Assembly (NCBI RefSeq): GCF_001684335.1 | Contig: NZ_LOIC01000018.1 | Location: 221,471-285,470 of the forward strand | Length of the DNA stretch: 64,000 nucleotides | Reading direction: 5' to 3' | Source of the DNA: Photorhabdus namnaonensis | GTDB lineage: Bacteria; Pseudomonadota; Gammaproteobacteria; Enterobacterales; Enterobacteriaceae | In this document: in pieces, positions 22,445 through 35,149 of the stretch | Numbering within the stretch: position 1 is the stretch's first letter | Layout of the letters: every line of letters begins with the position of its first letter | Notes under the pieces: model-generated | Database searches by the model: none | What the model was told of the DNA's origin: nothing | The model's input: the letters and a program-made list of their open reading frames with translations, nothing else | Translations under genes and position numbers: made by a program

Positions 22445-23754
22445 CAGCCCAACTCCTCTGCCAAACGAGTAAACTCATGACCACGCTGTTCAAAATTACG
22501 GAACTGATCAAGGCTTGCACAAGCAGGAGATAACAGCACCATGTCACCCGCCACTAGCCGCGGAACAATATCGCGTATCGCCTGTTCCATAGTTTCAGTT
22601 AATGTCGCTATTTCCGGGCGTAGTTGCGCCAGTCGTTTCCCATCCCGACCAAAGCAGTAAAGCCGAATGTTATCTCCACCAAGGAGAGGCTTGAGCGGAG
22701 AAAAGTCTGCCGACTTACCATCACCACCTAACAGCAAATAGAGCGAACCCTCAAGGTTCAGACCATCGAGCGCCGCCACCGTACTGCCAACATTGGTCGC
22801 CTTAGAATCATTAATCCAACGCACCCCGTTGTTCAAATGAACAAGTTGGAAACGATGGTCTAGTCCCGGATAAACCGTCAATGTCGCCAAACTGGCTTCA
22901 CGGGGAATACCAACCGCATCAGCTAAAGCCAATGCAACCAATCCATTGACGTAGTTATGTCGTCCAGTCAGCTTAATTTCATTTGTCGCCAACAGTGATT
23001 GGTTGTGAACTTTCAAACAGGCATTTTCACTATCAAGCTGGTAGTCGCCACAATCGACACCAAAGCTGACACAACAGCTGTCCATACCCGTTTCAGGCAG
23101 TGTCAGAGGATCTTGAGCATTCACAATGCATCTTTTCGCCTGATGATAAATCCTCAATTTAGCCGCTCGGTACTGAGATATCCCCTGAGGATAACGATCC
23201 ATATGGTCCTCAGTCACATTAAGCACAGCGGCGGCTGTTGCGTTCAGGCTATATGTGGTTTCCAACTGGAAACTGGAGAGCTCTAAGGCATAAAGCTGAC
23301 AAGATTTCTTCAACAATTCTAATGCAGGCAGGCCAATATTACCGCCAACCCCCACCTGCCAATTAGCCGCTTTCGCCATTTCACCGACAAGACTGGTAAC
23401 GGTACTTTTACCATTAGAGCCAGTAATGGCGACTATCGGAGCTGTTGCTTCACGGCAAAACAACTCGATATCACCAACAATTTCAATACCTGCATTAGCC
23501 GCAGCCTGCAATTCCGCCGTTGCCAAGGCAATGCCCGGGCTTACGACAATCAAATCAGCATCCATCAACCAGTCAGCATTCAGGCTTCCACTGTGACACT
23601 CAACACCATCGGGCAGTTTATCCTTGCCGGGTGGCGCCGCACGCGTATCCATCACTCGCGGGATCACACCTCGTGCCATAAAAAAGTCAACACAAGAGAG
23701 ACCTGTCAGCCCCAACCCGATAATGACGACTTTTTTACCCAAATAATCCGCCAT
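22444..23754 (-). CDS. murD: UDP-N-acetylmuramoylalanine--D-glutamate ligase MurD
   Basis: Adds D-Glu to UDP-MurNAc-L-Ala. The start at 23754 gives [20 protein letters not shown] and 436 residues, close to the E. coli length; the longer frame from 23814 lies over the end of mraY. Motifs are the N-terminal uracil-binding fold, the P-loop [29 protein letters not shown], and the C-domain [20 protein letters not shown]. It starts 2 bases after mraY. Confidence 0.97.
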   Translation of the reverse strand: MADYLGKKVVIIGLGLTGLSCVDFFMARGVIPRVMDTRAAPPGKDKLPDGVECHSGSLNADWLMDADLIVVSPGIALATAELQAAANAGIEIVGDIELFCREATAPIVAITGSNGKSTVTSLVGEMAKAANWQVGVGGNIGLPALELLKKSCQLYALELSSFQLETTYSLNATAAAVLNVTEDHMDRYPQGISQYRAAKLRIYHQAKRCIVNAQDPLTLPETGMDSCCVSFGVDCGDYQLDSENACLKVHNQSLLATNEIKLTGRHNYVNGLVALALADAVGIPREASLATLTVYPGLDHRFQLVHLNNGVRWINDSKATNVGSTVAALDGLNLEGSLYLLLGGDGKSADFSPLKPLLGGDNIRLYCFGRDGKRLAQLRPEIATLTETMEQAIRDIVPRLVAGDMVLLSPACASLDQFRNFEQRGHEFTRLAEELG

Positions 23755-23756
23755 GA

Positions 23757-24839
23757 TTAACGTACCTTCAATGTTGCCAGGCCAATCAGCACTAGCATCA
23801 GAGAAATAATCCAAAAACGTACAATAACACGCGGTTCTGGCCAGCCTTTCAACTCATAATGATGGTGAATAGGCGCCATACGGAAAATACGCTGCCCACG
23901 CAGTTTAAAAGAACCCACCTGTAAAATAACTGACAAGGTTTCCATCACAAACACACCGCCCATAATCACCAGTAGAAACTCTTGACGTAGCAACACAGCA
24001 ATCGTCCCCAATGCGCCACCTAATGCCAAAGAACCCACATCACCCATGAAAACTTGCGCCGGATAAGTGTTAAACCACAAGAAACCTAACCCCGCGCCAA
24101 CAATCGCAGTACAGACGATAACCAACTCGCCAGCATGACTCAGATAAGGGATATGCAGATAGTTAGCAAAATTGACGTTACCTGTCGCCCATGCCACCAA
24201 AGCAAAACCCGCCGCGACAAAAACGGTTGGCATAATTGCCAAACCATCTAATCCGTCCGTCAGATTCACTGCGTTACTGGTTCCGACAATCACAAAGTAG
24301 GTCAACAGAATGTAAAGCACACCCAGTTGCGGCATCACATCTTTAAAGAATGGCACGACCAATTGCGTTGCAGGAGTATCTTTACCGACGCTGTACATGG
24401 CAAACGCCACCCCTAATGCCAGGACGGACTGCCAGAAATACTTCCAGCGGGCAATTAACCCTTTAGTATCTTTGCGCACGACTTTGCGGTAATCATCCAC
24501 AAAACCAACAATACCGTAACCAATCAACACAATCAGCACGCACCAAACATAGGGGTTATTCAAACGCACCCACAACAGTGTAGAAATCGTAATTGAAAGT
24601 AAGATCAGCAAACCGCCCATCGTCGGCGTACCACGTTTGCTAAAGTGAGACTCCGGCCCATCGTTGCGAACAACCTGCCCAATTTGTAATTTTTGCAGGA
24701 AGGCGATCATTCGCGGCCCCATCCACAATGCGATAGCTAAAGCAGTCAGCAGGCTGACGATAGCCCTAAACGTCAAGTAAGAAAAGACGTTAAAGCCGGT
24801 GTGATATTTGACCAAATATTCGGCCAGCCAAACTAACAT
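23757..24839 (-). CDS. mraY: Phospho-N-acetylmuramoyl-pentapeptide transferase MraY
   Basis: Integral membrane enzyme that transfers phospho-MurNAc-pentapeptide to undecaprenyl phosphate, making lipid I. The 360-residue protein has about ten membrane segments. It carries the catalytic aspartates in [10 protein letters not shown] and [33 protein letters not shown], and the histidine-rich loop [17 protein letters not shown]. It overlaps the murF end by 7 bases. Confidence 0.97.
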   Translation of the reverse strand: MLVWLAEYLVKYHTGFNVFSYLTFRAIVSLLTALAIALWMGPRMIAFLQKLQIGQVVRNDGPESHFSKRGTPTMGGLLILLSITISTLLWVRLNNPYVWCVLIVLIGYGIVGFVDDYRKVVRKDTKGLIARWKYFWQSVLALGVAFAMYSVGKDTPATQLVVPFFKDVMPQLGVLYILLTYFVIVGTSNAVNLTDGLDGLAIMPTVFVAAGFALVAWATGNVNFANYLHIPYLSHAGELVIVCTAIVGAGLGFLWFNTYPAQVFMGDVGSLALGGALGTIAVLLRQEFLLVIMGGVFVMETLSVILQVGSFKLRGQRIFRMAPIHHHYELKGWPEPRVIVRFWIISLMLVLIGLATLKVR

Positions 24840-26212
24840 GTGAAACTCTCCTGTAATGCGTGGACAACATCTTCCATTGTGGTATTACGCGAACCTTTAA
24901 CTAACACTGAAATGACTTTGTGTTGCTGTAATAATGGAACCAATGTTGCGATCAATGCGGCTTTATCCGCAAAATGCCGACCACAACCGCTTGCCTCACT
25001 AACATGAATACTTAATTTACCCACACTGAACACACTATCGATACCGCAAGAAGCCGCGGTTTCACCAATCTGACGATGGTAATCTTCTGACTGTTCACCC
25101 AATGCCCCTATATCGCCGACTACCAGCACTCGGTAACCCGGCATCTGTGATAACACCTGGACCGCAACGGTCATTGAACCAACATTGGCGTTATACGTGT
25201 CATCAAGCAGCAATTTTCCTTCTGTCAGATTGATTGGAAACAACCTCCCCGGTACTGCTTTCAGCTCCGACAAACCCAGACGAATATCTCGTAAGGTTGC
25301 GCCAACAGAGATTGCCAACGCACTGGCCGCTAACGCATTGGCGACATTGTGTTTCCCAGGCAACGGCAAGTTGATTTCTGTGCTACCAATAGGCGTGTGC
25401 AGACAAAAATCCGTAGTCAGTTGTTTAACCTGAATATCCGTAGCGTAAAAATCAGCACCTGATGCTTGTTGCATGGAAAAACGCTGTACGGTTTTGTCGC
25501 CAATAACCTGTTGCCAGTGAACCCAATCATTGCTTTCCAGATTGATAATCGCCGTACCTTTTTCTGGCAGGCCGGTAAAAATCTCGCCCTTAGCTTTTGC
25601 GATACTCGCGAGAGAACCAAAATCCGCTAAGTGCGCAGCAAACAGGTTATTGACTAATGCCGTTTCTGGCCGAACCATTTCTACGGTATAGGCAATTTCA
25701 CCGACATGGCTCGCACCTAATTCAACCACAGCAAACTCATGTTGTTCTGTCAATTTGAACAATGTCAGCGGTACGCCGATATCATTATTCAGGTTACCCG
25801 CGGTATAGAGCGTGTTGCCACACTGGCGCAAAATCGCCGCGGTCATCTCTTTCACCGATGTTTTACCGGACGAACCGGTCAACGCAACAACACGCGCATT
25901 ACTCTGTCGGCGAACCCAACCCGCTAATTTACCCATTGCTAAACGAGTATCTTTAACCACGACTTGTGGAAAGTTAACATCCAACACACGGCTGACAAGC
26001 AAAGCACCGGCACCGGCTTTTACTGCGTCAGCAAAAAAATCATGAGCATCAAAGCGCTCACCTTTCAAGGCAATAAACAGGCTGCCATTGCCAACCCGAC
26101 GGCTGTCAGTAGTCACATCACTGATACAAATATTTGCTGCCTGCTGTTCAGTCACCTGATTCAATACGCCATTCGTTACTTGTGCCAGTTGTTGCAAAGT
26201 AAGGGAAATCAT
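24833..26212 (-). CDS. murF: UDP-MurNAc-tripeptide--D-alanyl-D-alanine ligase MurF
   Basis: Adds the D-Ala-D-Ala dipeptide (product of Ddl) to complete the cytoplasmic pentapeptide precursor. The 459-residue protein has the N-terminal [20 protein letters not shown], the P-loop [29 protein letters not shown], and the C-domain [14 protein letters not shown]. It overlaps murE by 4 bases and mraY by 7, typical of the tightly packed cluster. Confidence 0.97.
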   Translation of the reverse strand: MISLTLQQLAQVTNGVLNQVTEQQAANICISDVTTDSRRVGNGSLFIALKGERFDAHDFFADAVKAGAGALLVSRVLDVNFPQVVVKDTRLAMGKLAGWVRRQSNARVVALTGSSGKTSVKEMTAAILRQCGNTLYTAGNLNNDIGVPLTLFKLTEQHEFAVVELGASHVGEIAYTVEMVRPETALVNNLFAAHLADFGSLASIAKAKGEIFTGLPEKGTAIINLESNDWVHWQQVIGDKTVQRFSMQQASGADFYATDIQVKQLTTDFCLHTPIGSTEINLPLPGKHNVANALAASALAISVGATLRDIRLGLSELKAVPGRLFPINLTEGKLLLDDTYNANVGSMTVAVQVLSQMPGYRVLVVGDIGALGEQSEDYHRQIGETAASCGIDSVFSVGKLSIHVSEASGCGRHFADKAALIATLVPLLQQHKVISVLVKGSRNTTMEDVVHALQESFTC

Positions 26213-27696
26213 GCAATCACCCCCAATAACCGAGCGACAGTTAACCGGTCTGAGTAATCCAGACGACGATGGCCGACCAATTGATAATCTTCATGGCCTT
26301 TACCCGCTATCAATACAACCTCATCTGCTTTTGCCTGCATAATAGCGTTGGTTACCGCTTCAACACGTCCATGAATCACTATCGCTCTCCCCGGATCAAG
26401 AAAACCCGTCAGAATATCAGCAACAATCGCCTGTGGTTCTTCATTGCGCGGATTATCATCAGTCACAATCACACAATCGGCCCACTGTTCCGCAACGCCT
26501 CCCATCAATGGGCGTTTACCTTTATCACGATCACCACCACAACCAAAAACACACCAAAGCTTACCTTGACAATGCAAACGTGCCGCCATCAAAGCTTTTT
26601 CCAGCGCATCAGGTGTGTGAGCATAATCAACAACGACAACGGGTTTGCCCGGCGCAGTGAATACTTCCATTCGCCCACAGACAGGTTTCAGGCAAGAAGC
26701 TGTTTCAAGCAGTTTTTCCAACGGATAATCCAGAGCTAATAGGGTGGAAAGCGCCAACAGCAAGTTGCTGACATTAAATGCCCCCATTAGGGAACTATCA
26801 ATTGTACCGCCCCCCCAACTAGACTCGAAGGTGATAGAGACCCCTTTATCGTGATACTTTATTTCACGCGCCGCCAACCAACGGCCCTGCCAATTCTCCG
26901 GCAGACGGTTTTCCATCGTTACAGCAACCGCTTGTGGTAAACGAGATAACCATTTCAATCCAATCTCATCATCAGCATTAATGATTTGTCGCTTCACATT
27001 ATGAGTGGAAAAGAGCAGCCATTTAGCCGCTTCGTAGTGTTCCATATCACCGTGATAATCAAGATGGTCACGGCTCAAATTGGTAAACACTGCCGCCTCA
27101 AACGGCAACGCAGCCACACGCCCCTGAACCAGTCCATGAGAAGAGACTTCCATTGCCGCAAAAGTCGCCCCTTGCCGAACAAGTTGTTGCAAATCCAGTT
27201 GGATATCAACAGCAGAGCCTGTGGTATTTTCACTTGGCGCCACACGCCCCAGTAAACCATTGCCAACAGTTCCCATCACCGCACTGGTTTCACCTAATGC
27301 GTGGCTCCACTGCGCAAGTAATTGAGTAGTGGTTGTTTTACCATTGGTTCCGGTTACACCAATCAAGTGCAATTTATCACCAGGGTGACAATAAAACTCA
27401 CCAGCTAACTGTGACAACTTATTATTCAAATCGTTCACATAAACAACCGGAACACCATGCATAATTTGTACGGTTCCGTTATCAGCCTCGCTCTGGGCTT
27501 CTGCAATAACCGCCGCAACCCCTTGTGCGATGGCTTGAGGAATGTAGTGTCGGCCATCTGTCTGGTGCCCTTTAATAGCGACAAACAGATCTCCGGCAGA
27601 CGATTTACGGCTGTCCAATGTCATTTCGCGTAACTCACGCACTGGGGCGTCAATACCTAACGGCGCGAGTAAATCGCGTAGATTACGATCTGCCAC
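26209..27696 (-). CDS. murE: UDP-MurNAc-L-Ala-D-Glu--meso-diaminopimelate ligase MurE
   Basis: Adds the third stem-peptide residue. The 495-residue protein has the N-domain [20 protein letters not shown], the P-loop [18 protein letters not shown], and the C-domain motif [14 protein letters not shown] is the known meso-diaminopimelate specificity signature, so this is a DAP-type cell wall as expected for a Gram-negative. It overlaps the ftsI end by 14 bases. Confidence 0.98.
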   Translation of the reverse strand: MADRNLRDLLAPLGIDAPVRELREMTLDSRKSSAGDLFVAIKGHQTDGRHYIPQAIAQGVAAVIAEAQSEADNGTVQIMHGVPVVYVNDLNNKLSQLAGEFYCHPGDKLHLIGVTGTNGKTTTTQLLAQWSHALGETSAVMGTVGNGLLGRVAPSENTTGSAVDIQLDLQQLVRQGATFAAMEVSSHGLVQGRVAALPFEAAVFTNLSRDHLDYHGDMEHYEAAKWLLFSTHNVKRQIINADDEIGLKWLSRLPQAVAVTMENRLPENWQGRWLAAREIKYHDKGVSITFESSWGGGTIDSSLMGAFNVSNLLLALSTLLALDYPLEKLLETASCLKPVCGRMEVFTAPGKPVVVVDYAHTPDALEKALMAARLHCQGKLWCVFGCGGDRDKGKRPLMGGVAEQWADCVIVTDDNPRNEEPQAIVADILTGFLDPGRAIVIHGRVEAVTNAIMQAKADEVVLIAGKGHEDYQLVGHRRLDYSDRLTVARLLGVIA

Positions 27697-29449
27697 CTGT
27701 ATCCTCTTTCTTATTAATCACAAATTCGTTTTTATCACCTGCCGCCAAAGCATCTGGCTCCACATTCATGATGCGTAGAGCGCCCCCCATAATGGCGCCA
27801 AATACCGGCGCAGAAACCACACCACCGTAATACTTACCTGTCAGTGGATCATTAATGACCACAACCAGTGCGAATCTTGGGTTACTTGCAGGGGCGACAC
27901 CTGCGGCGTAAGAGATATATCGATTAGCGTATTTGCCATCCGGCCCGACTTTCTTGGCTGTCCCCGTCTTGATTGCGATCCGATAACCTTTTATCGCTGC
28001 CCGCACTCCACCACCGCCAGGCAAAGCCACACTTTCCATCATATGAACGACTGTCCGCATGATAGGCTCAGGAAATACTCTTGTGCCTGGCACAGGTGGA
28101 TCAACTTTGGTAATTGACAGAGGACGATAAATACCCATGCTGCCAATCGTTGCATAGACCCGCGCTAACTGTAATGGTGTTACCATTAGCCCATAACCGT
28201 AAGAAAAGGTCGCTCTCTCAAGGTCTGACCACCGTTGTTTTCCTGTTGGATATAAGCCGCTGCTTTCTCCAACCAACCCCAGATTGGTCGCCTTTCCTAA
28301 CCCAAAACGTGAATAAACATCCACCAACTCTGTCGCAGGCATAGCTAACGCCAGCTTAGAAACACCGACATTACTCGATTTTTGTAAAATACCAGTGATA
28401 GATAATTCCGAATGACGGGATACATCTCTAATTTCTTTGCCACTTATTCTAAAAGGTATTGTATTAATAACCGTATTTTCTTTGATGATACCATCATTCA
28501 GCGCAGCCATTACCACCATCGGCTTAACCGTGGAACCTGGCTCGAAAATATCGGTAATGGCCCGGTTACGCATCGCTTCTTTTGGTGTATTGACGAGATT
28601 ATTTGGGTTATAAGACGGACTGTTCGCCATTGCCAGCACTTCTCCGGTATTAACATCTACCAATACCGCTGTGCCGGATTCCGCTTTATTAAAGGCCACC
28701 GCATTGGTTAATTCGCGGTAAACCAGCGCCTGTAAGCGTTCATCAATACTCAATACCAGATTGTGTGCCGCCAGACTATCAACAGATGAAATATCTTCGA
28801 TGACACGACCAAAGCGGTCTTTGCGTACAGTTCGTTCACCCGGTTGACCAGTCAGCCAACGATCAAAACTTTTTTCTATACCTTCAATACCCTGACCATC
28901 AACGTTGGTTACGCCAATAATATGTGCTGTCACCTGACCTGACGGGTAATAACGCCGGGATTCCTGACGCAAATAAATCCCCGGCAATTTCAGTTTATGA
29001 ATGTAATCGCCAACCGATGGATTAACCTGACGCGCTAAATAAACAAACCGGCCTTTCGGATTAGCACTAACTTTGTCGGTAAGTTGCTCAAGAGGTAAAT
29101 TAATGGCATCAGATAAAGCTTTCCAGCGGGTATCATCCGTAATCCCCCCTTTTTCAAATACCTCTTTCGGATCTGCCCAAACTGCATTGACTGGAACGCT
29201 GACAGCCAGAGGCCGCCCCATACGGTCACTGATCATACCGCGAGCGGTAGGGATTGACTGCACGCGCAGGGAACGTAAATCACCTTCTTTAACCAGTTGA
29301 TCCGGGTTGATGACCTGCAAATAAGTCACCCTCAGCAATAAACCAATTAAAGCCACGGCAATCCCCCCGCACAACAAAGCAAAACGCCAGCTAACAAAAC
29401 TAGCTTTATCTTCTTGCCGTTTTAATTTCACGGAGCGTGCTGCTTTCAT
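27683..29449 (-). CDS. ftsI: Septal peptidoglycan transpeptidase FtsI (PBP3)
   Basis: Class B penicillin-binding protein that crosslinks septal peptidoglycan. The 588-residue protein has a short cytoplasmic N-terminus, one membrane anchor near residues 22-46, the PBP dimer domain, and the transpeptidase domain with the active-site tetrad STVK (in [16 protein letters not shown]), the SSN triad ([12 protein letters not shown]), and KTGTAKK. All catalytic residues are present. It lies 27 bases downstream of ftsL. Confidence 0.98.
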   Translation of the reverse strand: MKAARSVKLKRQEDKASFVSWRFALLCGGIAVALIGLLLRVTYLQVINPDQLVKEGDLRSLRVQSIPTARGMISDRMGRPLAVSVPVNAVWADPKEVFEKGGITDDTRWKALSDAINLPLEQLTDKVSANPKGRFVYLARQVNPSVGDYIHKLKLPGIYLRQESRRYYPSGQVTAHIIGVTNVDGQGIEGIEKSFDRWLTGQPGERTVRKDRFGRVIEDISSVDSLAAHNLVLSIDERLQALVYRELTNAVAFNKAESGTAVLVDVNTGEVLAMANSPSYNPNNLVNTPKEAMRNRAITDIFEPGSTVKPMVVMAALNDGIIKENTVINTIPFRISGKEIRDVSRHSELSITGILQKSSNVGVSKLALAMPATELVDVYSRFGLGKATNLGLVGESSGLYPTGKQRWSDLERATFSYGYGLMVTPLQLARVYATIGSMGIYRPLSITKVDPPVPGTRVFPEPIMRTVVHMMESVALPGGGGVRAAIKGYRIAIKTGTAKKVGPDGKYANRYISYAAGVAPASNPRFALVVVINDPLTGKYYGGVVSAPVFGAIMGGALRIMNVEPDALAAGDKNEFVINKKEDTGGRS

Positions 29450-29476
29450 CGCTTACCTTTTAATAATTAAATTAAC

Positions 29477-29794
29477 TCACTGTGAAACAACAATGTTTTC
29501 CTGAGCAGGATTAACATGCTGCATATGCATTTTTTCAACAGCTATCCGCTCAACTCGACTATGATCACCTAAGGCATTTTCTTCGAGGATCAGATTGCGC
29601 CACTCGATATCTAATGCATCTCGTTCCACGACCAGATGTTCTCTTTCAGCCGTCAATAAGCGGGTTTCATGTGCAATGGTTACAACGACTATGGCCGAAA
29701 CCAGTACAGCGATTAGAAGAATTAGCGGTATTTTGGCATTCTTGAGTAAATCGTTGCCGATAATACCGGTTAATCCGTGACGTTCACCTGCCAT
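29477..29794 (-). CDS. ftsL: Cell division protein FtsL
   Basis: Bitopic divisome protein forming the FtsQLB complex. The 105-residue protein has a short N-terminal cytoplasmic part, a membrane segment near residues 20-42 ([20 protein letters not shown]), and a periplasmic coiled coil with heptads ([20 protein letters not shown]). Its start shares one base with the rsmH stop, which suggests coupled translation. The length is slightly below E. coli's 121 residues because the N-terminal tail is shorter. Confidence 0.95.
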   Translation of the reverse strand: MAGERHGLTGIIGNDLLKNAKIPLILLIAVLVSAIVVVTIAHETRLLTAEREHLVVERDALDIEWRNLILEENALGDHSRVERIAVEKMHMQHVNPAQENIVVSQ

Positions 29795-30738
29795 TATTCA
29801 CTAACTTTTTCAGCAAAACGCAAAACAGAACTGCGAGCCCGTGGATTATCCGCCACTTCTTCCTCTGAAGGTTTCATCTTGCCAATCGATTTCAAGCTAC
29901 GCCCACCTTGCGCTTTCAGTTGCTCTTCTGTTAATGGCAATCCCGCTGGCACCTGTGGCCCTCGACTATTCTGACGAATAAATCGTTTAACAATACGATC
30001 TTCCAGCGAATGGAAACTGATAACTGAAAGTCTCCCCTGTGGCGCAAGCACTTGTAATGCCCCTTCCAGCGCTTGCTCAATTTCTTCCAGCTCACTGTTG
30101 ATATAAATCCTAATCGCCTGGAAGCTCCTGGTTGCTGGATGCTTATGTTTCTCTTTTACTGGGCTAGCCTGAGCAATCAAATCAGCTAGCGCTTTTGTTC
30201 GGGTAATGGGATCTTCCTGATTGCGTGCCACAATTGCCCTAGCAATACGTTTGGCGAAACGCTCTTCACCAAATGTTTTCAATACCCAAGCAATATCATC
30301 TGCTGTCGCATGCATCAGCCATTCTGCTGCTGATTGCCCGCGAGTCGGGTCCATCCGCATATCTAGCGGCCCATCACGCATAAAAGAAAAACCGCGTTCT
30401 GGATCATCCAACTGAGGCGAAGAAACACCTAAATCCAGTAATACACCATCAATTTTGCCAGTCAGCCCGGCATTTTCTATATAGTGAGCCAATTTAGAAA
30501 ATGGCCCATGTACAATTGAAAAACGGGGATCTGTGATCGCTTTTGCCACTTCAATCGCTTGCGGATCTCGATCAATTGCAATTAAACGACCTGCCGTTCC
30601 CAATTGCGACAAAATCAGACGTGAATGCCCGCCACGGCCAAATGTGCCGTCAATATAGATTCCATTTTCACGAATATTCAGTCCGTTGACTGCTTCATCC
30701 AGCAATACGCTGGTATGTTTAAAATGACTATTTGCCAT
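29794..30738 (-). CDS. rsmH: 16S rRNA m4C1402 methyltransferase RsmH (MraW)
   Basis: SAM-dependent enzyme that N4-methylates C1402 of 16S rRNA. The 314-residue protein starts [20 protein letters not shown] and shows the SAM-binding [20 protein letters not shown] and AIDRDPQAI, the [20 protein letters not shown] block, and [15 protein letters not shown]. It lies between mraZ (2-base gap) and ftsL (1-base overlap). It is the usual second gene of the dcw cluster. Confidence 0.97.
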   Translation of the reverse strand: MANSHFKHTSVLLDEAVNGLNIRENGIYIDGTFGRGGHSRLILSQLGTAGRLIAIDRDPQAIEVAKAITDPRFSIVHGPFSKLAHYIENAGLTGKIDGVLLDLGVSSPQLDDPERGFSFMRDGPLDMRMDPTRGQSAAEWLMHATADDIAWVLKTFGEERFAKRIARAIVARNQEDPITRTKALADLIAQASPVKEKHKHPATRSFQAIRIYINSELEEIEQALEGALQVLAPQGRLSVISFHSLEDRIVKRFIRQNSRGPQVPAGLPLTEEQLKAQGGRSLKSIGKMKPSEEEVADNPRARSSVLRFAEKVSE

Positions 30739-30740
30739 AT

Positions 30741-31199
30741 TTATAGTGATAATTCCTGTAGCCGTACTGATAAAGGTTCCTGTGTGGATTGCTCAGCCGC
30801 AATGTCATCCTTAACCTGTTGATACCAAGCCTGCTCATCCCACAGTTCAAATTTGTTGAACTGACCAACCAGCATAACCTCTTTGACTAGCCCTGCATGC
30901 TGGCGCAATGTACCGGCTAGCAAAAGACGTCCTGCACTATCCATCTGACATTCACTGGCATGACCTAAAAGCAAACGTTGCACCCGGCGCTCCACCGGAT
31001 TCATGCTGGATAAGCGAGAAAGTTTTTCTTCAATAATTTCCCATTCAGATAATGTATAGAGCAACAGGCACGGCTGATGAAGGTCGATGGTAAAAACCAT
31101 TTGCCCTTGCGATTCCTCATTTAGCATAGCCCGGTATCGGGTAGGTACGGTGAGCCGCCCCTTGCTATCAAGATTAATCTGCGTTGCTCCACGAAACAT
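30741..31199 (-). CDS. mraZ: Transcriptional regulator MraZ
   Basis: AbrB-like DNA-binding protein that represses its own dcw promoter. The start at 31199 gives [20 protein letters not shown] and 152 residues, the E. coli length; the ATG at 31223 adds eight non-family residues and is rejected. Two SpoVT/AbrB half-repeats are visible ([15 protein letters not shown] near residue 9 and [15 protein letters not shown] near residue 93). It opens the cluster directly below its promoter and operator. Confidence 0.97.
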   Translation of the reverse strand: MFRGATQINLDSKGRLTVPTRYRAMLNEESQGQMVFTIDLHQPCLLLYTLSEWEIIEEKLSRLSSMNPVERRVQRLLLGHASECQMDSAGRLLLAGTLRQHAGLVKEVMLVGQFNKFELWDEQAWYQQVKDDIAAEQSTQEPLSVRLQELSL

Positions 31200-31227
31200 A
31201 CTCAGGTCGCCCCTGGTGATCAAGAAT

Positions 31228-31252
31228 TACCACTTTATCCCACTAATCCCCA
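31228..31252 (-). promoter_or_regulatory. MraZ operator: three TGGGN-type repeats
   Basis: On the minus strand the 5' leader reads TGGGG-ATTAG-TGGGA-TAAAG-TGGTA: three direct repeats with exact 5-base spacers, the known layout of the E. coli MraZ binding site. The third repeat departs from consensus by one base (TGGTA). It lies just downstream of the -10 box, where MraZ binding would block transcription of the cluster. Confidence 0.85.
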
Positions 31253-31260
31253 CAATAAGG

Positions 31261-31290
31261 AGTTTACGGATGGGACGAAAACCTTGTCAA
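31261..31290 (-). promoter_or_regulatory. Pmra promoter of the dcw cluster
   Basis: On the minus strand a perfect -35 TTGACA (31290-31285) is followed after 18 bases by TAAACT (31266-31261), or GTAAAC at 17-base spacing. The segment GCTTGACAAGGTTTTC resembles the E. coli mra promoter. It drives mraZ and probably much of the cluster. Confidence 0.8.
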
Positions 31291-31796
31291 GCCAGAGCGG
31301 ATGCGCTTTAGCTACATTGATGGCAAGATTTTGGCTGTTGGGAGACATAATTATTAAATTTAGCAATATCAATAATAATTAACACCATGATAATTCTGAA
31401 TAATTTTACCAGCATAAAGAGAGTAAATGTTTACGATAAAATAATAAAAAAATAGTTGTGTGATTAATTTATTTACATAATTTACATTTCATTACTATTT
31501 AACCACCGTGCAGCAATGTTTATCATTCTATTTGACGCATTCAACACTCAAACTAACTAGAAACAAAAAGCTATAAGATAAATATTATTAAAATCAATTT
31601 AATATATAAAAGACGGTAAAAAAACGGGGGGTAAACAGACAAATCCCAAACTCAAATAAGCTTTATTCCATGCGTTTCTTCCTACTGAATAATTTATGTA
31701 TGAACGAAATTGATATTTGCTCACGCTGAAACACCCAACGTAAGGATTGCTTGAAAGTTACCTTTACACACCTCTTTTAAGACAAATCCGACAACC
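31291..31796. other. Intergenic region between mraZ and cra, no gene seen
   Basis: About 500 bases of AT-rich sequence upstream of Pmra and downstream of cra. No open frame with a ribosome site and no convincing structured RNA were found. E. coli also has a long gap here. Confidence 0.6.
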
Positions 31797-31830
31797 AAAA
31801 CCCCTCATCAGAAAATTAATGAGGGGTTTT
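31797..31830. terminator. Intrinsic terminator after cra
   Basis: Perfect 12-bp stem AAAACCCCTCAT / ATGAGGGGTTTT with a 10-base loop, immediately after the cra stop on the minus strand. The run of A on the far side gives a T-run in the transcript direction. Confidence 0.9.
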
Positions 31831-31832
31831 TG

Positions 31833-32840
31833 TCATATTTTTCGGCTCAGGCTTCCTCGACGACATAAGTCGCGATGTATCCGTGTAATACCTGGCCCTG
31901 GCTTCTGCTTTTCATCCAGACTTGCTAACACCAGTTCCAATACCCGTTCAGCAATTTCACGATGACGCTGCGCTACTGAGAGCACAGGGCATTCAAGGAA
32001 ATCCAATAATTCATGATCACCAAAAGTCGCGATAACCAATTGATTTGGTAAACGGCCGCTGTGTTTAAGGGTAACATCCATGACCCCTTGCAACAGGGCA
32101 AAAGAGGTAGTGAACAACGCTTGTGGCATTGGATGAGTTTCTAACCATTTGGAGAACGCTTCAGCAGCGGCATCACGCTCATAGCTGTTTGAGTAAAGAT
32201 ACATCACTTTACGAGGATCATCTTTCCATGCCTCACGGAACCCCTGTTCACGCAGAAAACTGACTGATAATTCAGGTAATGCGCCGAGATAAAGCACAGA
32301 TTCAGCCGGAAATTGACGAAATTCTTGCGCCAACATCTTTGCATCTTCAAAATCATCACCCACTACGCTGATAAAGTGTTCATTTTCAAGTGCCCGATCG
32401 AGAGCGATAATAGGCAAAGAACGATTTGCCCAACGTTGATAAAAAGGATGCTCCGGCGGTAATGCGGTAGAAACAATAATTGCATCTACCTGACGTTGCA
32501 ACAGGTGTTCAACACAGCGCATTTCATTATCAGGTTGGTCTTCCGAGCATGCTATTAATAACTGATAGCCACGTTGACGAGCCTGACGTTCCAAATAATT
32601 AGCAATACGGGTATAGCTGGTATTTTCTAAATCTGGAATAACCAAACCAATAGAACGGGTACGCCCTGCACGGAGACCGGCTGCCACAGCATTAGGATGG
32701 TAATTATGCTCTCTAACCACTGCCATCACTTTTTCTACCGTTTTATCACTGACACGGTATTGCTTGGCTTTACCATTAATTACATAACTGGCCGTTGTGC
32801 GTGAAACACCTGCAAGGCGGGCAATTTCATCCAGTTTCAC
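31833..32840 (-). CDS. cra: Catabolite repressor/activator Cra (FruR)
   Basis: LacI-family global regulator of carbon flow that leaves DNA when bound to fructose phosphates. The 335-residue protein (E. coli 334) has the [23 protein letters not shown], hinge and [20 protein letters not shown], and the sugar-binding core ([44 protein letters not shown]). It lies between ilvH and the long gap to mraZ, the same place as in E. coli. Confidence 0.97.
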   Translation of the reverse strand: MKLDEIARLAGVSRTTASYVINGKAKQYRVSDKTVEKVMAVVREHNYHPNAVAAGLRAGRTRSIGLVIPDLENTSYTRIANYLERQARQRGYQLLIACSEDQPDNEMRCVEHLLQRQVDAIIVSTALPPEHPFYQRWANRSLPIIALDRALENEHFISVVGDDFEDAKMLAQEFRQFPAESVLYLGALPELSVSFLREQGFREAWKDDPRKVMYLYSNSYERDAAAEAFSKWLETHPMPQALFTTSFALLQGVMDVTLKHSGRLPNQLVIATFGDHELLDFLECPVLSVAQRHREIAERVLELVLASLDEKQKPGPGITRIHRDLCRRGSLSRKI

Positions 32841-32927
32841 ATTAACTCCTTAATAACCCCCAAAAAGGCCCTACTTTATCGCAGAGCCTGATAAATGTAT
32901 GCATATTGCCCCGCAGTTTGCGATTTT

Positions 32928-33419
32928 TCATCGCATAATTTTATCCCCGCGAGATACGCCGACAATACCTGAACGAGCAACTTCAACGATTTCTGCAACA
33001 TCTCGAACAGCATCAAGAAATGCATCCAACTTATCGCTGGTTCCTACCAATTGCACAGTATATAAGGTCGAAGTCACATCAACGATCTGACCACGGAAGA
33101 TATCCGTACTGCGTTTGATCTCTTCACGTCCATATCCGCTGGCCTGTAATTTGACTAACATGATCTCACGCTCTACGTGAGAACCCGATGCCAACTCACT
33201 GACTCTTAACACATCCACCAACTTGTGCAACTGTTTTTCAATCTGTTCAAGTACCCTTGCATCGCCCTTAGTCTGAATTGTCATCCGCGATAATGTCGGA
33301 TCATCAGTTGGGGCGACAGTTAAACTTTCAATGTTGTAGCCACGTTGGGAAAACAGACCAATAACCCGGGACAAAGCCCCTGATTCGTTTTCAAGTAATA
33401 CAGATAAAATCCGGCGCAT
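32928..33419 (-). CDS. ilvH: Acetolactate synthase III regulatory subunit IlvH
   Basis: Regulatory subunit of the valine-sensitive acetohydroxyacid synthase III. The start at 33419 gives [20 protein letters not shown] and 163 residues, the E. coli length; the ATG at 33449 lies inside the ilvI end. The ACT domain ([20 protein letters not shown]) binds valine, and the C-terminal domain ends [17 protein letters not shown]. It starts 2 bases after the ilvI stop, so the two subunits are coupled. Confidence 0.97.
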   Translation of the reverse strand: MRRILSVLLENESGALSRVIGLFSQRGYNIESLTVAPTDDPTLSRMTIQTKGDARVLEQIEKQLHKLVDVLRVSELASGSHVEREIMLVKLQASGYGREEIKRSTDIFRGQIVDVTSTLYTVQLVGTSDKLDAFLDAVRDVAEIVEVARSGIVGVSRGDKIMR

Positions 33420-33421
33420 AA

Positions 33422-35149
33422 TCAGGTTCTCTCCGTTTTGCTTAACCACATCTCATCCATTGCTCCTCCACGGATCTGCATAGGATATACATGTTCAGTT
33501 TCATCCACTGTTACATCAACAAATACCAGTCGCTGATTTTCAGTCACCTCTCTAAGAGCCTCCGCTAATTTACTTTCCAATTCATCATAACGTTGAATAG
33601 AAATGCCAACATGACCATAAGCCTCAGCCAATTTGACAAAATCAGGTAAGGATTCCATATAGGACTGAGAATGACGACCAGCATAAATCATGTCTTGCCA
33701 CTGTCTTATCATGCCCAAGAAACGGTTATTCAAATTTAGAACCAGTATCGGCAACCCATATTGCAACGCGGTAGACAGCTCCTGAATATTCATCTGAATA
33801 CTACCATCCCCCGTAACACAGACTACCGTCGCTTCCGGTTTCACCAGTTTAACGCCCAAAGCCGCCGGTAAACCAAATCCCATCGTTCCCAAACCACCGG
33901 AACTGATCCAACGCCTTGGTTTATCAAATGGGTAATGCAATGCAACAAACATCTGATGCTGTCCAACATCGGAAGTGACATAAGCTTCCCCCTTCGTCAG
34001 ACGATAGAGAACTTCAATAGCAGCTTGTGGTTTAATTTTTTCACCACTGCGATCAAAATTGAGACATTTACGGCTACGCCATTGCTGAATAGATAACCAC
34101 CAATCTTTTAGCGCATCGGGATCTTGCGTGTCTTCTACTGTCTCCAGCAACGCCAGCATTTGCCCAAGCACCTGTTTAGCATCACCAACAATAGGTACAT
34201 CTGCGGAAACCGTTTTCGAAATTGATGTCGGATCAATATCAATATGTAATACCGTTGCTTCTGGGCAATATTTTTCCAGATTATTGGTAGTGCGATCATC
34301 AAAACGCACACCGACAGCAAAAATGACATCTGAACTATGGATTGCTTTGTTAGCTTCGAACGTACCATGCATACCGAGCATACCCAGGCTTTGCGGATGA
34401 GTTGCAGGGAAACTGCCCAATCCCATCATGGAGCTAATAACAGGGATATTGAATTTTTCTGCCAATACTAGTAATTCTGCTGAACAATCTGCGTTAATCG
34501 CCCCGCCGCCCACATAAATGACAGGTCTTTTCGCATTCAATAGTTTTCTCAATGCCCGCTTAATCTGCCCTTTATGTCCTTGAATCGTCGGATTATAAGA
34601 GCGCATACTGATCTGCTCAGGATAAATATAGGGTAATTTTACTGCCGGATTTACCGTGTCTTTCGGTAAATCAATTACTACAGGTCCCGGACGACCACTG
34701 GAGGCTAGATAGAAGGCTTTTTTCAGTACTTTTGGAATATCCTCTGCTTTTTTCACTAAAAAACTATGTTTTACGATCGGGCGGGATATCCCTACCATGT
34801 CACATTCCTGAAATGCATCATTACCAATCAGGGAACTAGCGACTTGACCGGATAATACAACCATCGGAATTGAATCCATATAAGCTGTGGCAATACCGGT
34901 AATGGCATTGGTTGCTCCAGGACCGGAGGTAATCAATACCACACCCACCTTCCCGGTAGAACGAGCATAACCATCAGCCATATGAACCGCGCCCTGCTCA
35001 TGACGTACCAGAATATGCTCAATGCCCCCAACCGTATGCAGGGCATCATAAATATCCAGTACGGCCCCTCCCGGATAACCGAATATATGCTCAACGCCCT
35101 GATCAATTAATGATCGGACGACCATTTCAGCTCCTGATAACATCTCCAT
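33422..35149 (-). CDS. ilvI: Acetolactate synthase III catalytic subunit IlvI
   Basis: ThDP-dependent enzyme for the first common step of branched-chain amino acid synthesis (two pyruvates to acetolactate). The start at 35149 gives [20 protein letters not shown], preceded by GGAGGAGAACCT; the longer frame from 35176 runs through that ribosome site. The 575-residue protein has the ThDP glutamate region [13 protein letters not shown] and [19 protein letters not shown], and the GDG...NN motif ([19 protein letters not shown] to LNLNN). In E. coli the operon is Lrp-controlled; the AT-rich upstream region would suit that but no sites were proven. Confidence 0.97.
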   Translation of the reverse strand: MEMLSGAEMVVRSLIDQGVEHIFGYPGGAVLDIYDALHTVGGIEHILVRHEQGAVHMADGYARSTGKVGVVLITSGPGATNAITGIATAYMDSIPMVVLSGQVASSLIGNDAFQECDMVGISRPIVKHSFLVKKAEDIPKVLKKAFYLASSGRPGPVVIDLPKDTVNPAVKLPYIYPEQISMRSYNPTIQGHKGQIKRALRKLLNAKRPVIYVGGGAINADCSAELLVLAEKFNIPVISSMMGLGSFPATHPQSLGMLGMHGTFEANKAIHSSDVIFAVGVRFDDRTTNNLEKYCPEATVLHIDIDPTSISKTVSADVPIVGDAKQVLGQMLALLETVEDTQDPDALKDWWLSIQQWRSRKCLNFDRSGEKIKPQAAIEVLYRLTKGEAYVTSDVGQHQMFVALHYPFDKPRRWISSGGLGTMGFGLPAALGVKLVKPEATVVCVTGDGSIQMNIQELSTALQYGLPILVLNLNNRFLGMIRQWQDMIYAGRHSQSYMESLPDFVKLAEAYGHVGISIQRYDELESKLAEALREVTENQRLVFVDVTVDETEHVYPMQIRGGAMDEMWLSKTERT

